Below are positions 52,368 to 60,690 of a stretch of 64,000 nucleotides of DNA, piece after piece. The DNA is taken from positions 372,001-436,000 of the forward strand of contig NZ_JAAGPI010000004.1 in the NCBI RefSeq assembly GCF_017104715.1, written 5' to 3'. Under the pieces are notes generated by a model, which was given only the letters and a program-made list of their open reading frames with translations, did no database searches and was not told the DNA's origin. This stretch comes from Burkholderia sp. Ac-20365. GTDB taxonomy: Bacteria > Pseudomonadota > Gammaproteobacteria > Burkholderiales > Burkholderiaceae. Position 1 is the first letter of the stretch. Each line of letters begins with the position of its first letter. The position numbers were made by a program, and so were the translations under genes.

Positions 52368-52589
52368 TCAGAGCGTCCGCGCGTGGCGTGGATCCTGTTT
52401 CTTTTCTTTCGCCATATGGCGGCCCACTGCACAGCCTGCCATTGCACCCAGCACCGCGTGGTGACCGAGCGCATGGCCCGCAAGGCCGCCCACTACGGCA
52501 CCCTTCAGGCAGCCGGCCGCGTAGGCCGGGGTAGTCGCGGAAAAGAGCAGTGCAGCGCAAGCCGCAGAGACGAACAGAAGCTTTTTCAT
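52368..52589 (-). CDS. Glycine-zipper exported protein, 73 aa
   Basis: Signal peptide (MKKLLFVSAACAALLFSATTPAYA) followed by a glycine-zipper segment GCLKGAVVGGLAGHALGHHAVLGAMAGCAVGRHMA, as in small outer-membrane or porin-associated proteins of the 2TM glycine-zipper group. Ends in a basic tail. Weak SD. Location in the envelope is inferred. Confidence 0.68.
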   Translation of the reverse strand: MKKLLFVSAACAALLFSATTPAYAAGCLKGAVVGGLAGHALGHHAVLGAMAGCAVGRHMAKEKKQDPRHARTL

Positions 52590-52779
52590 GGTGGAAAGTT
52601 CAGAGATTGAAGGGCGATGTGGCGCAGCCGCACACACGAAAGAAGTCTGCGCCCACAAAGCTGCAACGCAAGACGGCTTCGCCCGCGTTGTTACGGGCAG
52701 GGCAGCCGCAAAACGGTCGGACCTGGCGGAAGGGAGACCTATGCTTCGAATGGCGGGTGGGAGCTTTACAGCCCGCGGA

Positions 52780-52795
52780 ACGGCCTGTGGGCCGT
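52780..52795 (-). terminator. Short stem after the gene ending at 52812
   Basis: ACGGCC/GGCCGT with a 4-nt loop; weak. Confidence 0.35.
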
Positions 52796-52811
52796 CCCAA
52801 CGGGTGACAGG

Positions 52812-53186
52812 TCAGGCCGGGGTGACTGCCACTTGCTCGCTGTTCAGACGTCGCATATACCAGCCGGTGAGCCACGCCTCATAGGGTGTGGGCGCCACAC
52901 TGAAGTTTTCGCAGACAGCGAGGTATTCTTCCCGAGCCGCCTCTCGCTGTGCGTTGCAACCCAGAAGTACGGTCGTAAAGTGCGGCCGATGGTAGGTGAT
53001 ATCCAGCCCGTGATGCCATAGCTGCATCTTCGCGAGGTCATGGGCGCCCTGTTGATCCTTTGCTGAGACTACCGTCGAGCCGAGTGCGACAACAATGCCG
53101 TCATCTCCGACCGCATCGACGGATACGTGATAAAGCATCGCACCTGACTCGGTGGATGTCCCGCAGGGGCAGCTATTCGTATTCAT
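52812..53186 (-). CDS. Hypothetical protein, 124 aa
   Basis: Starts MNTNSCPCGTSTESG with CPC near the N-terminus; a second Cys (VLLGC) and several His follow. Alpha/beta, with AYEAWLTGWYMRRLN near the end. Not recognised. Leader hairpin C uses CTATGG/CCATAG. Confidence 0.66.
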   Translation of the reverse strand: MNTNSCPCGTSTESGAMLYHVSVDAVGDDGIVVALGSTVVSAKDQQGAHDLAKMQLWHHGLDITYHRPHFTTVLLGCNAQREAAREEYLAVCENFSVAPTPYEAWLTGWYMRRLNSEQVAVTPA

Positions 53187-53275
53187 TTTCGATCCTATGG
53201 TTGTTGTCCGGTGGGACGTTAAAAGCCATAGCGACACATCCAATGCTTGAGTAACTCGCTCGCAGGTAGTGAGCG
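53187..53275 (-). promoter_or_regulatory. Three-hairpin leader RNA, gene starting at 53186
   Basis: Minus strand. GCTC/GAGC (A), GAGT/ACTC (B), hairpin C CTATGG/CCATAG (SD within ATAGGATC) around GTCC/GGAC. The SD context is unusual but the complement changes with it. Confidence 0.75.
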
Positions 53276-53556
53276 ATTACGCTAGCGCGGATGGAAAGGA
53301 TGCGACTCAAGAGCCTGGTCAGTTGGTCAGGCGCGCATCGGCTCCGTTGAACGGGTGTCGATGCGCTTGCCTTGAATCAGACGGCAGTTGGTGTCAGGTT
53401 GCCCCCGACTGCCGTTGTTTCCGTTTCGGTTAGTGATAGTTGCCGCCACGTGCTTCCTGCATCTCTTGAATCGGCCGCACGACGGACACCGGAACTGTCG
53501 TCCGCCGCCGCGGAACCGGGATCACAAGCCTCGCGCCCGTCATCGGTAGCGTCCTC

Positions 53557-54024
53557 TCACAGAAACCGCTCTGCCAGGTAGCGAGTGCCGATCTCCTCCA
53601 GCCGCTTGCCATCCACAGGGCGGATGCACAATACGCCTTGAACCAGTTCGGCGAGACTGCGTTGCGGATCCTTGTCGATACAGCGGATCAGATGGTGCGC
53701 CGAGTATTTCAACTTGACGTCGCCAATGTCCCGGATCCACGCAGGCACGCGTGCGTGCTCTTCCTCGGCGAGTTCGTACTCGGCGCGAGCTGCCGCATCC
53801 CGGGACACGAACGTGAAATCGCCGGCCTCACCGATCGCGACCCTGCGCTTGTCGCAGGCGATACGCCACTTTCGGTCCGGATAATTGTTGCTGACGACGC
53901 CGCAGGCTCCTGACGGATAGCGGACGTTGTTGACGTACCAGCCACCGTGCCGCCAGCGTGAATACTGGGGAATCCAGTCAGCTGCCGGTGCGAAACGTGG
54001 TTGCGATTGTTGATGTTGATTCAA
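53557..54024 (-). CDS. Hypothetical protein, 155 aa
   Basis: N-terminal Gln/Pro-rich start (MNQHQQSQPRFAPAAD), then WYVNNVRYPSGACGVVSNN, a basic region and DVKLKYSAHHLIRCIDKDP near the C-terminus. No known domain. Behind a leader with CCTCC/GGAGG arms. Confidence 0.65.
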   Translation of the reverse strand: MNQHQQSQPRFAPAADWIPQYSRWRHGGWYVNNVRYPSGACGVVSNNYPDRKWRIACDKRRVAIGEAGDFTFVSRDAAARAEYELAEEEHARVPAWIRDIGDVKLKYSAHHLIRCIDKDPQRSLAELVQGVLCIRPVDGKRLEEIGTRYLAERFL

Positions 54025-54105
54025 TGAAGCCTCCGAAGATCATGCCGCTACGCGGCGTTTGAAATGGAGGGGTGGACGCTTCGATGGGCGCTCTGAGGAA
54101 ACGCA
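54025..54105 (-). promoter_or_regulatory. Three-hairpin leader RNA, gene starting at 54024
   Basis: Minus strand. Hairpin C CCTCC/GGAGG around GCCGC/GCGGC. Upstream GAGCGC/GCGT pairing is approximate. Confidence 0.65.
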
Positions 54106-54267
54106 CATGGAAGGATCAACAGGGAGATCGTTTTAAGGGACGATGGTGCGACAGCGCCCGGACAAGGTGCGCGATTGCAAATTGCGCTGCGATCCGCGAG
54201 ACGCGTGAGTCCCTGTCAAGAGACCCACGCGTGCAGCACGAACCGACTCGTTCTATGGGTATGGCGT

Positions 54268-54897
54268 TTAGCCGAAGTACCAGACCCGGCACTGGTGAAG
54301 CGCTTCCGTGATCAAAATCTCCCGGATGCTCGGCTCCAGATCGGGGATCCGAAGCGTAAGCGCGACGCTGTTGAGGAGTTGAACGGCCGCCAGACCTACC
54401 GCCGAAGTTGCGCCAATCGCTGCGATCTCCGGATGAAGGCCGTCCCAAAGATCCGCGTCTATCGCTTCCTTGACGGTGACGCCAGCATATTGCTCATCCC
54501 AATAATCGTCCACCCACTGTTCCGCCGATTTCAGCGATGACACCTGTGCGAGACTGTCGTCGTCGTCATCGACGACAAAGAACACGCCATAGTCGCGCAT
54601 GACGATGAAGAGTCCGAGGTAAAACTTCCTGTCTCCTGGCGCCTTGGGATTCGGGTTATTCGGATCCTCTTCCCCGGACAGGTAGACATCGACCCACTGT
54701 TCTGCAAGGGGAGGCGATGAAACTTTGCCAACCCTGTTGCCATTCCGGTTGAAGATGAGGCACACGGTATCGGTTTGTTGCCGGATGACAAAGTCGCGGT
54801 AATGCAGGTCCTCCGTCAGCTTCGGTGTGCCTGAGGTGGGTTTGTCACCGTTACCAGGCTCGTTCGTTTCTTCGTGTTTCTCGATGTTCCCGTTCAT
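54268..54897 (-). CDS. Hypothetical protein with internal repeat, 209 aa
   Basis: Contains two related 45-residue units: YRDFVIRQQTDTVCLIFNRN...AEQWVDVYLSGEED and GLFIVMRDYGVFFVVDDDDD...AEQWVDDYWDEQY, suggesting duplication of a small alpha/beta domain. Otherwise acidic and cytosolic, ending with a helical tail. Not recognised. Leader arms CTCCTTC/GAAGGAG. Confidence 0.68.
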   Translation of the reverse strand: MNGNIEKHEETNEPGNGDKPTSGTPKLTEDLHYRDFVIRQQTDTVCLIFNRNGNRVGKVSSPPLAEQWVDVYLSGEEDPNNPNPKAPGDRKFYLGLFIVMRDYGVFFVVDDDDDSLAQVSSLKSAEQWVDDYWDEQYAGVTVKEAIDADLWDGLHPEIAAIGATSAVGLAAVQLLNSVALTLRIPDLEPSIREILITEALHQCRVWYFG

Positions 54898-54990
54898 ATG
54901 CTTCTCCTTCGTTGTTGCCGTCGTTACGGCGGGGTATAGAAGGAGGTGGCGCCGCACTGCGCTTGGGGCGCCGCTCACAGAAGCGGTGAC
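54898..54990 (-). promoter_or_regulatory. Three-hairpin leader RNA, gene starting at 54897
   Basis: Minus strand. GGCGCC...GGCGCC (A/B region); hairpin C CTCCTTC/GAAGGAG (7 bp) around GCCG/CGGC. Confidence 0.78.
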
Positions 54991-55050
54991 CCAAAAGCAG
55001 GGGAGACAGTGGCCGCGCGTAACTGCCGCGGCGCACTGCTCAAATGCGAT

Positions 55051-55371
55051 TTAATGGGTCGCTGGCTTGCCGAACCGGGAAAAATCGGGCTGACCACCCA
55101 GTTCTGCGATGGCTGCGTCTGCGTCGACGCCGTTCTGCGCCGCGAGCTGCCGGAACTCTTCCAGCTGTTCCCGATGCTGCTCGATTTTCGCCTGGCGGTC
55201 TCGCAACTCGAGCGCGAGAATATGTCCCTTGCCACGAGCCCGCTCGACACCACTCAGCGCAAACTCATGATCCCGAAGCCGGTTGAGTATCCAGCCGACG
55301 TGTTCCTGGACCACCCGCGGGACGTTTGCCAGCGCAGAGTCAACTGGTCGGCTTTGCTGATTATTCGACAT
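55051..55371 (-). CDS. Hypothetical coiled-coil protein, 106 aa
   Basis: Starts MSNNQQSRPVDSALANVPRVVQEHVGWI. Long basic/acidic helix with a heptad look (ERARGKGHILALELRDRQAKIEQHREQLEEFRQLAAQNG), so probably dimeric. Resembles the H-NS-like oligomerisation half in size but no DNA-binding motif is seen. Leader hairpin C pairs GCCTTTTT with AAGGAGGC, using two G-U pairs. Confidence 0.65.
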   Translation of the reverse strand: MSNNQQSRPVDSALANVPRVVQEHVGWILNRLRDHEFALSGVERARGKGHILALELRDRQAKIEQHREQLEEFRQLAAQNGVDADAAIAELGGQPDFSRFGKPATH

Positions 55372-55451
55372 CTTGCCTCCTTGATTGCCGCAAACGCGGC
55401 GATAAAAAGGCCTAACAGAACAACTTGCGTCAGCGGATGCGCTCACGCAAC
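55372..55451 (-). promoter_or_regulatory. Three-hairpin leader RNA, gene starting at 55371
   Basis: Minus strand. TTGCGT/ACGCAA (A); hairpin C GCCTTTTT with AAGGAGGC (8 bp including two G-U) around GCCGC/GCGGC. Confidence 0.78.
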
Positions 55452-55555
55452 GTGGTCCAGTACGACTGTCTGTGTGTTTCGATGTGTTCCTTTGCCCAGT
55501 CGCAGAAGATCCGCGCCGCTCACATTACGTAAGGCGGCGCGGGATCTGCTTTACG

Positions 55556-56500
55556 TCAACGACGTCGTTCGTCGCGACTGCTTTCTTCAGCGTCGGCGAT
55601 CCGATCGATCATTCCCCGGGCGCTGACGGTGTGGAAATACAGCACACCCTCGTTCCAGCAAAATGACGGAAGCTTTTCCGTGTTGAACGCCGGCTCTTCC
55701 AGGATATCGAAGAGCGTCTCGAGAGGAACGGCACGGGTCGCAACCGTCGAGTCGCCCTGCGTGGCATTGAACCAGACGTCATCCTTACTGATGTCGATGG
55801 CCACAACATCGGGGCACCGGCTTTCTTCGGATTTCCATGCGCTGGGCGCGAGGAACGCGCGAACGGTTGCAAGATCCTGCTCCTGGCAGACGGCCCGCAG
55901 CGCTCGCAAACGGTTGATGAATTGCGGGGAGAGGGTAACGCATGCCGACGTCGCGCCCACCGCTTGGACGTGGAGAGTTGGAGCCCACGGTGTAACCCTG
56001 ATTGCGGCGCCGACCAGTTCGACGGTACCGAAGTCACCACAGCTTCCATCTTCGTGCTTGTCGTCCGGGACGATGTAGTGACCAGCGCCGTCGACAGCAA
56101 CGATCTCGAAATCGTCGACAGACTCGATTCCCTGCCGGGCGGCAAAGATGTCGAGTGCGATCGCCGCGCGCTTAGCTCGGCTGAACCCGGCAACGTTCTT
56201 GCCGAACGCGACGTTGTAGAACCCGACGGCATCTTCGTCTTCCGCACTCTCGGGCTTCGTCGACAGCGGGCGCACATTCACGTAGATCATGTTCATTGCG
56301 AACCGGATCACCTCGTCGATGCTCTGACGTCCTGCTTCAATCTGGTAAGCAACCCATTCCCAGTAGTCGGAAAGGTTCGTGTAGCCGCTCCGCAGGTCTC
56401 GCGCGTGCCATTCGCGGTTGAAGTCGCGGATCTCCTCGCCAAAAAAGGTCTGAAGTGCGGCGATCGAACGCTTCGTCGGATTCATGCTGATTGTGTTCAT
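55556..56500 (-). CDS. Hypothetical protein, 314 aa
   Basis: Starts MNTISMNPTKRSIAALQTFFGEE. Helical N-terminal part (FNREWHARDLRSG; WEWVAYQIEAGRQSIDEVIRFAMNM), beta-rich middle (DFEIVAVDGAGHYIVPDDKHEDGSCGDFGTVELVG), a second helical patch, and an acidic C-terminus with Arg tail. Not recognised. Downstream of the leader with CTTCTCT/AGAGAAG arms. Confidence 0.7.
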   Translation of the reverse strand: MNTISMNPTKRSIAALQTFFGEEIRDFNREWHARDLRSGYTNLSDYWEWVAYQIEAGRQSIDEVIRFAMNMIYVNVRPLSTKPESAEDEDAVGFYNVAFGKNVAGFSRAKRAAIALDIFAARQGIESVDDFEIVAVDGAGHYIVPDDKHEDGSCGDFGTVELVGAAIRVTPWAPTLHVQAVGATSACVTLSPQFINRLRALRAVCQEQDLATVRAFLAPSAWKSEESRCPDVVAIDISKDDVWFNATQGDSTVATRAVPLETLFDILEEPAFNTEKLPSFCWNEGVLYFHTVSARGMIDRIADAEESSRDERRR

Positions 56501-56586
56501 AAACTTCTCTCCTGTCGTTGCCTCGAACCGAGACTGGTTGAAAAGAGAAGGGCATCGCTTTGGGAAGAGCGCCGCCGAATGGCGCA
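56501..56586 (-). promoter_or_regulatory. Three-hairpin leader RNA, gene starting at 56500
   Basis: Minus strand. Hairpin C CTTCTCT/AGAGAAG (7 bp; SD AGGAGAG next to it) around CTCG/CGAG. Confidence 0.75.
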
Positions 56587-56706
56587 CTTCCCGGAGCGGT
56601 GAGCGAGCCCCGCGTCTGGGCAGACGCGGGCTCTGTCTTTCTGAGGGGTTGCGGGAAGCATCACTGCCGCGATGCTGGGTCGCGCGCGCATTGCAGCCGC
56701 GAACGA

Positions 56707-57645
56707 CTAGCCGCCGACGATTGCCTTGCGATTCTCTTCCTGCGACACGAGATGGTCGTAGAAAGCATCGGCGATGCGTTGGCGGATGTCCGAGCCGAAC
56801 GGCATCGAGACTTCGAACTCGTACAGGATTGCGCCGGCCGGCGCTCTGAGTCCCGTGGCAGTCAACGCATCGGCCTCATTCTTCGAACGAGCGTAATCGA
56901 AGCCACCGCCGTTCTCGTCCAACCAGGCCACCACGAAGACCGTGATGGTCTCCCTGATCATCAGGTCGAGCGCCTCGACCGTGACACGTTGCTTACCCTC
57001 GACCACCGCCGGCAACGCGTGCGTTGCTGTCGTCGCCCCGTTGTGCGCCCTTACAGCCTGTTGCCATGTATCAACGCTCACGTGAACCAGCGCGAGTTCT
57101 TCTTCACGGAGGTTGTGAATCCCGTATTCGTCAAGATTCTCGCCGCTGTTGTACGTGGTCTGGTCAGGCGCATTCCACTGAAGCACAGTGCCGTCCTTGT
57201 CGAAACCGAGCACGGCCCCGTCGGCTAGCGACTTGTACGCCATCTCAACCTGATCGCGTAACGCCGTGTAGTCAGCCTGAGCGTTACCCGTATCTCGGTA
57301 GGTGCTGCGCACAGCCATTGCGAGCGCGGCTTTGCAGGCGGGGAGATGGCGGTAGTACTCGGTAAGCCCGTCGATGACGTCACTGAGGTGTCCATTGAAA
57401 CGAACCTCGACCGGATCCGTGCTCGAACTGGTGGTGTCAGCCGTGCTGGCCCGTTGAACTGCCTGTTCGGCATGTTCGAGCGCGTTCTTTTTCTCCGGAA
57501 GATCCACGTTATCTGCGGTGCTGTAGATCTTGTCCTCGATACCCGTCTCGATATCTTCGACGTGTTGCGACGCCATAGCGATCAATGTCGAAACCACCGA
57601 CAACGGAAGCTGGATGACCGGAAGAGTGGGGATTGCCTTGTTCAT
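56707..57645 (-). CDS. Hypothetical protein, 312 aa
   Basis: Starts MNKAIPTLPVIQLPLSVVSTLIAMASQHVEDI. Alpha-rich with several Ala/Glu helices, ending MPFGSDIRQRIADAFYDHLVSQEENRKAIVGG. Not recognised. Last of the 50-57.7 kb series that carries the leader; hairpin C is CTCCTTTT/AAAAGGAG. Confidence 0.7.
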   Translation of the reverse strand: MNKAIPTLPVIQLPLSVVSTLIAMASQHVEDIETGIEDKIYSTADNVDLPEKKNALEHAEQAVQRASTADTTSSSTDPVEVRFNGHLSDVIDGLTEYYRHLPACKAALAMAVRSTYRDTGNAQADYTALRDQVEMAYKSLADGAVLGFDKDGTVLQWNAPDQTTYNSGENLDEYGIHNLREEELALVHVSVDTWQQAVRAHNGATTATHALPAVVEGKQRVTVEALDLMIRETITVFVVAWLDENGGGFDYARSKNEADALTATGLRAPAGAILYEFEVSMPFGSDIRQRIADAFYDHLVSQEENRKAIVGG

Positions 57646-57735
57646 GCGCGTTTCTCCTTTTTGTCCGTGTACGGACGGTTTGAAAAGGAGGAGCAGTAAC
57701 GCTCGGATGAAGTGTCATTCTTCATCAGAACGCTC
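57646..57735 (-). promoter_or_regulatory. Three-hairpin leader RNA, gene starting at 57645
   Basis: Minus strand. Hairpin A GATGAAG/CTTCATC (7 bp); hairpin B GAGC/GCTC; hairpin C CTCCTTTT/AAAAGGAG (8 bp) around GTCCG/CGGAC. Best example of all three hairpins in one leader. Confidence 0.88.
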
Positions 57736-57865
57736 TTGGTGCGCTCGAACTGTATCTGCGCGCGAGTGCGCGGGAAGTAGATGCCGATCTAAACGGCTGG
57801 GTCCGATTGTAAGCGGATCGGCGCCCGACGGCAACGGCCTGAGGTGGGCGTATGAGTGTCGACGC

Positions 57866-58192
57866 TTACGGCGCCGCAGTGGCGCACGTTGCCGTTATGA
57901 CAGCCTTGGCTGCGTCGAAGGCGACTGGCTTGACCTGTCCAGTTTCAACAAGCGCCACCAGATCCCAGTGCGAAATCTCGGTTGCGAGGGGCGTATGGCA
58001 GCGCTGACCATCGGCCCAATGGTAGAGCGACCAGAAATTTGGCCATTGCTTGTCCATCTCCATCCGGAAGCGCATCTCGCCTTCCACTAGGACGTCGTAG
58101 TCACCGGACGCGTCGCGATCGCAACTTATGCGAATTTTCGCGACTGCTGCAGGAGTGGAGCGGGGCGAGATCGGGGCGGGACTCGAGCGCAT
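57866..58192 (-). CDS. Hypothetical protein, about 108 aa, start uncertain
   Basis: Probable start ATG 58192; a GTG 41 codons upstream is possible. Not recognised: DYDVLVEGEMRFRMEMDKQWPNFWSLYHWADGQRCH in the middle and a His/Ala-rich C-terminus. Its neighbour upstream is an intergenic region with a plus-strand terminator. Confidence 0.5.
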   Translation of the reverse strand: MRSSPAPISPRSTPAAVAKIRISCDRDASGDYDVLVEGEMRFRMEMDKQWPNFWSLYHWADGQRCHTPLATEISHWDLVALVETGQVKPVAFDAAKAVITATCATAAP

Positions 58193-58723
58193 GATTGTTG
58201 AAAGTGCGGTTACCTTGAGGCGATTGTCCCAAGGGAGATCCGAAATGCAAATCGCGATTGTCGCCCCTCGACCTACTGTCTTTCGAGCGCACACGGTGAG
58301 AGATTGCCGCCACAATTGATTCCGCAGTGCAACTGGCGCGTTGCTTCCCCGAGCAAGAGCGTCTGTGCATCGCGAACCGACGGAGTGTACCAGGTATGCT
58401 TCGGCCTCGATGTTTGAGCCGCTGACAACAACGTCAGCGGCTTTTTTTTCGGCCCATACGCTGCTACCTCATGGTCTCAAAAAGCGACGACCCAAATCAA
58501 ACTTCCCAACAAAATCAATGCAGAGCCGTGTGCAGAGGGTATCAAAAGTCCTAATAGTCGAACACCCGCTGCGTATGAAACGTCATTTCTCGCAAGGGTG
58601 AATGTTGAGCTTTTCCTGGCACCTTTCTGGACGGATGACCGCCCCGAGTCATTCAGAATCCGCTCATTCATAAAGGTCACCGGTCACCCGGTGTCGCTCT
58701 GAACGTCTGGCCCCCAGGACGGT
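58193..58723. other. Gap of about 530 nt, with an orphan plus-strand terminator
   Basis: Holds the terminator described below but no convincing plus-strand coding sequence in front of it. Small plus-strand frames exist but lack SD and codon bias. Possible non-coding RNA gene. Confidence 0.4.
58418..58449 (+). terminator. Rho-independent terminator without an upstream gene
   Basis: GCCGCTGAC/GTCAGCGGC with a 6-nt loop followed by eight T residues, a textbook plus-strand terminator. No plus-strand protein gene ends nearby, so it may end a small RNA transcribed from the preceding ~100-250 nt. Confidence 0.85.
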
Positions 58724-59017
58724 ATGGCAAGAAAACAGTTGCGGAACAGGTATCAGGATGCGCGCCCGGAGCTGATCGGGAAATTTCACTGGTGCGCCTA
58801 CTGGAAACACTGGGATGAGATTCTCGACTGCAAGATTGTCGATTACTCATCGGTGTGGACCGTCCGGAAGGTGGGCGACACCCGCGTCCGGAACCACTCA
58901 ACCCTGATGGAGGCTGGGCTATTCTTTGATGAACCACGAATCGAGAACGGCAGACACCTTGCTCCGATCAGGTCCTCTCCACAAGAGCCCGGAGGAAGGT
59001 CATTGCATACCGGATAA
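58724..59017 (+). CDS. Hypothetical protein, 97 aa
   Basis: Starts MARKQLRNRYQDARPELIGKFHW after AGGACGGT. Basic, with WCAYWKHWDEILDCKIVDYS. It leads a run of small genes whose ends overlap or nearly overlap. Function unknown. Confidence 0.5.
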   Translation: MARKQLRNRYQDARPELIGKFHWCAYWKHWDEILDCKIVDYSSVWTVRKVGDTRVRNHSTLMEAGLFFDEPRIENGRHLAPIRSSPQEPGGRSLHTG

Positions 59018-59027
59018 CCCTGCGGTC

Positions 59028-59150
59028 TTGTGGCTGCGAAAAGTGAAGGCCCGCAACACAGCGCGGCTGGTGGTGCATGTAGCAGGCATTAGCGCCCTGG
59101 TCATAGCAGTAGTTTTTGTTGCGATCTTCGGAACGGCCCTGCGCCCGTGA
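59028..59150 (+). CDS. Small membrane protein, 40 aa
   Basis: A TTG at 59028 gives a basic N-terminus and one TM helix (ARLVVHVAGISALVIAVVFVAIFGTALRP). An in-frame extension to 58926 would overlap the previous gene. No strong SD; translation could be coupled to the upstream gene. Stop TGA overlaps the GTG start of the next gene by 4 nt, which argues for a real, coupled gene. Confidence 0.5.
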   Translation: MWLRKVKARNTARLVVHVAGISALVIAVVFVAIFGTALRP

Positions 59151-59521
59151 TCCGACGAACTAACGGACTGGTTCCTATCAGCATGGACATTGAAAGCGGA
59201 ATTATCAGGGATGGCCGTCTCGGACGCCGCGCGCTTGCCCCGGTCGCGATCGCGCTCGCCTGCGTGATCTACCCGGTGGCGACGAGCGCGCAGACGGTCG
59301 GTGGCACTTGCAGCCCGATCGGCGCGACGACGAACTATGAGTTCAACGGAGTGCTGGTCTGCGGTCCGAAAGGCACATGGCGACCCGTGATGAAGCCCGT
59401 GCCAGCTTCATCGTTTGGGGAGAACGCCTCGATCGTCTCGACAGTCGGCGACCGCTTCTCAGGTGCAATCAAGGCGATCTTGAACGCCGTTCAGGACGAG
59501 GTGCAACAGTTGTTCGAATGA
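59147..59521 (+). CDS. Exported protein with Cys-rich pilus-tip-like C-terminus, 124 aa
   Basis: GTG start overlapping the previous stop (GTGA). N-terminal signal-type region (LAPVAIALACVIYPVATSAQ), then VGGTCSPIGATTNYEFNGVLVCGPKGTWRPV, a Cys-Gly-Gly pattern with C...GAT...G-x-LVC...G-x-W that recalls the C-terminal domains of conjugative pilus tip/adhesin proteins. It may be a surface or pilin-associated small protein. The second start option is ATG 59183. Confidence 0.6.
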   Translation: MIRRTNGLVPISMDIESGIIRDGRLGRRALAPVAIALACVIYPVATSAQTVGGTCSPIGATTNYEFNGVLVCGPKGTWRPVMKPVPASSFGENASIVSTVGDRFSGAIKAILNAVQDEVQQLFE

Positions 59522-59583
59522 CTCCCCGCCAGCTGACACGCTGGCAGAAATTGTTTTCACATCCAGATGGGACCGTGCAATGA
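59518..59583 (+). CDS. 21-codon reading frame bridging two genes
   Basis: ATG at 59518 overlaps the stop of the previous gene (ATGA), and its own TGA (59581-59583) overlaps the ATG of the next gene (59580). Encodes a 21-residue basic peptide. Double four-base overlaps are unlikely by chance and suggest a coupling peptide, though it may be only a reinitiation device. Confidence 0.5.
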   Translation: MTPRQLTRWQKLFSHPDGTVQ

Positions 59584-60026
59584 GCACAAATATCGCAAAT
59601 CAGATGGGCGGGCGCGGGGTCGAACGCGCAGCGGGAAAGCACCAGTTCGAACAGACCACGCTTGCCTTACGCTGGTACTTCGGACACCGCGGCCGCGGTG
59701 GACGCATCGCCACATTCGTTTGTCACACCGTAATGCTGACGGCGCTGACGTTATTTGCGGCGACGCTTGCCGCACTCGGGAGCGTGTTTCTCGCAACGAT
59801 CCTGCAGATCAACTCGGACACGCGCGGCGTGCGCGAGCATACGCTTGATCTCCTCACGCACACATCGGCACTGCAATACATCGCACACATCGAAGCCGTG
59901 CTTACTTCGAACCTGCTCTCGTTTCTCGCAGCCTCGTTGCTCTGCGCGATCGTCTTTGAGATGGCGTGGACGATCAAACGCGCGAGACGGTTGATGCCGC
60001 CTGTGGAGTTTATCGCGCGGTCGTGA
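59580..60026 (+). CDS. Membrane protein, two TM segments, 148 aa
   Basis: Starts at ATG 59580 directly overlapping the micro-frame stop. TM1 at about residues 44-72 and TM2 at about 104-130, separated by a soluble loop of about 32 residues (DTRGVREHTLDLLTHTSALQ). Soluble basic N-terminus of about 42 residues. Similar topology to the membrane protein at 9241. No family recognised. Confidence 0.65.
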   Translation: MSTNIANQMGGRGVERAAGKHQFEQTTLALRWYFGHRGRGGRIATFVCHTVMLTALTLFAATLAALGSVFLATILQINSDTRGVREHTLDLLTHTSALQYIAHIEAVLTSNLLSFLAASLLCAIVFEMAWTIKRARRLMPPVEFIARS

Positions 60027-60108
60027 CTACTTGTCGACTACGGGCGCCGGCTCCGCCCAGGAGCCTTGATCAGAACGCCTGAATGGCGGGACACAATGCA
60101 GGCTCGCG

Positions 60109-60661
60109 ATGGTAAAGAAAAGCGGTAACGAGCGGTCCCTGGTCGGCAAAGTCACGGATGGTCTCGCGACGAGGATCGTCAAGGGGCAATACGGCGCGTT
60201 GCTGCCGCGGGTACAACGCCGAACCCGATATGAGCTTCCTGAGCGACTTGCTCGAGCTGCGTGTTGTGGTCGAACCGCGGGCCGCAGCGCTGGCTGCGGC
60301 TCGCGGCAAAGCCTCGGACGTCGTGGCGATCCGCGAAGCACACGACGCCTTCAGGCGATGTTCCGCTCAAGGATCCGGCTGGCTCGCCGCCGAAGAAGTG
60401 CTGTATTCGCGCATCGCGATCACAGGTGGTAATCAGATTTTCCAGCAGATGGGCAGCGCTATTCGAGGCGCAATCTCGACCTTTAGGCCTCTAGTCGACG
60501 CGCCGCATAGTGCCTGGGAGGAAATGATGCGCCTGCATTCGTGCGTCGTCGATGTGATCGAGCGACGCGATGTGAAGAGCGCGGAAGCGGCATCAGGGGC
60601 GGTGATCGAATTTTCGATAAGCCTTCCGAACATCGAGGCAATAACCGCTGCTGCGGCCTGA
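60109..60661 (+). pseudogene. Remnant of a GntR/FadR-type regulator (FCD domain), with internal deletion
   Basis: The beginning (MVKKSGNERSLVGKVTDGLATRIVKGQYGALLP, starting at 60109) looks like the N-terminal turn of a GntR winged helix. It then jumps frame and directly to FCD-domain sequence (LSDLLELRVVVEPRAAALAAARGKASDV..., WEEMMRLHSCVVDVIERRD), losing most of the helix-turn-helix. Two frames cover the parts, with the split near 60200. The FCD metabolite-binding helices look otherwise intact. I judge it non-functional as a DNA-binding regulator. Confidence 0.65.
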
Positions 60662-60690
60662 ACAACGTTGGCGCAGCTTCGAGCGCGGCT

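Noticed and set aside
5785..57735. Leader elements as integron attC sites or insertion scars
   Set aside because: They precede start codons at fixed distance on either strand and include SD pairing; attC sites lie after genes and carry other core motifs.
5785..57735. Leader elements as intrinsic terminators
   Set aside because: No U-tract follows hairpin C; the 3' arm is the SD, then the start codon.
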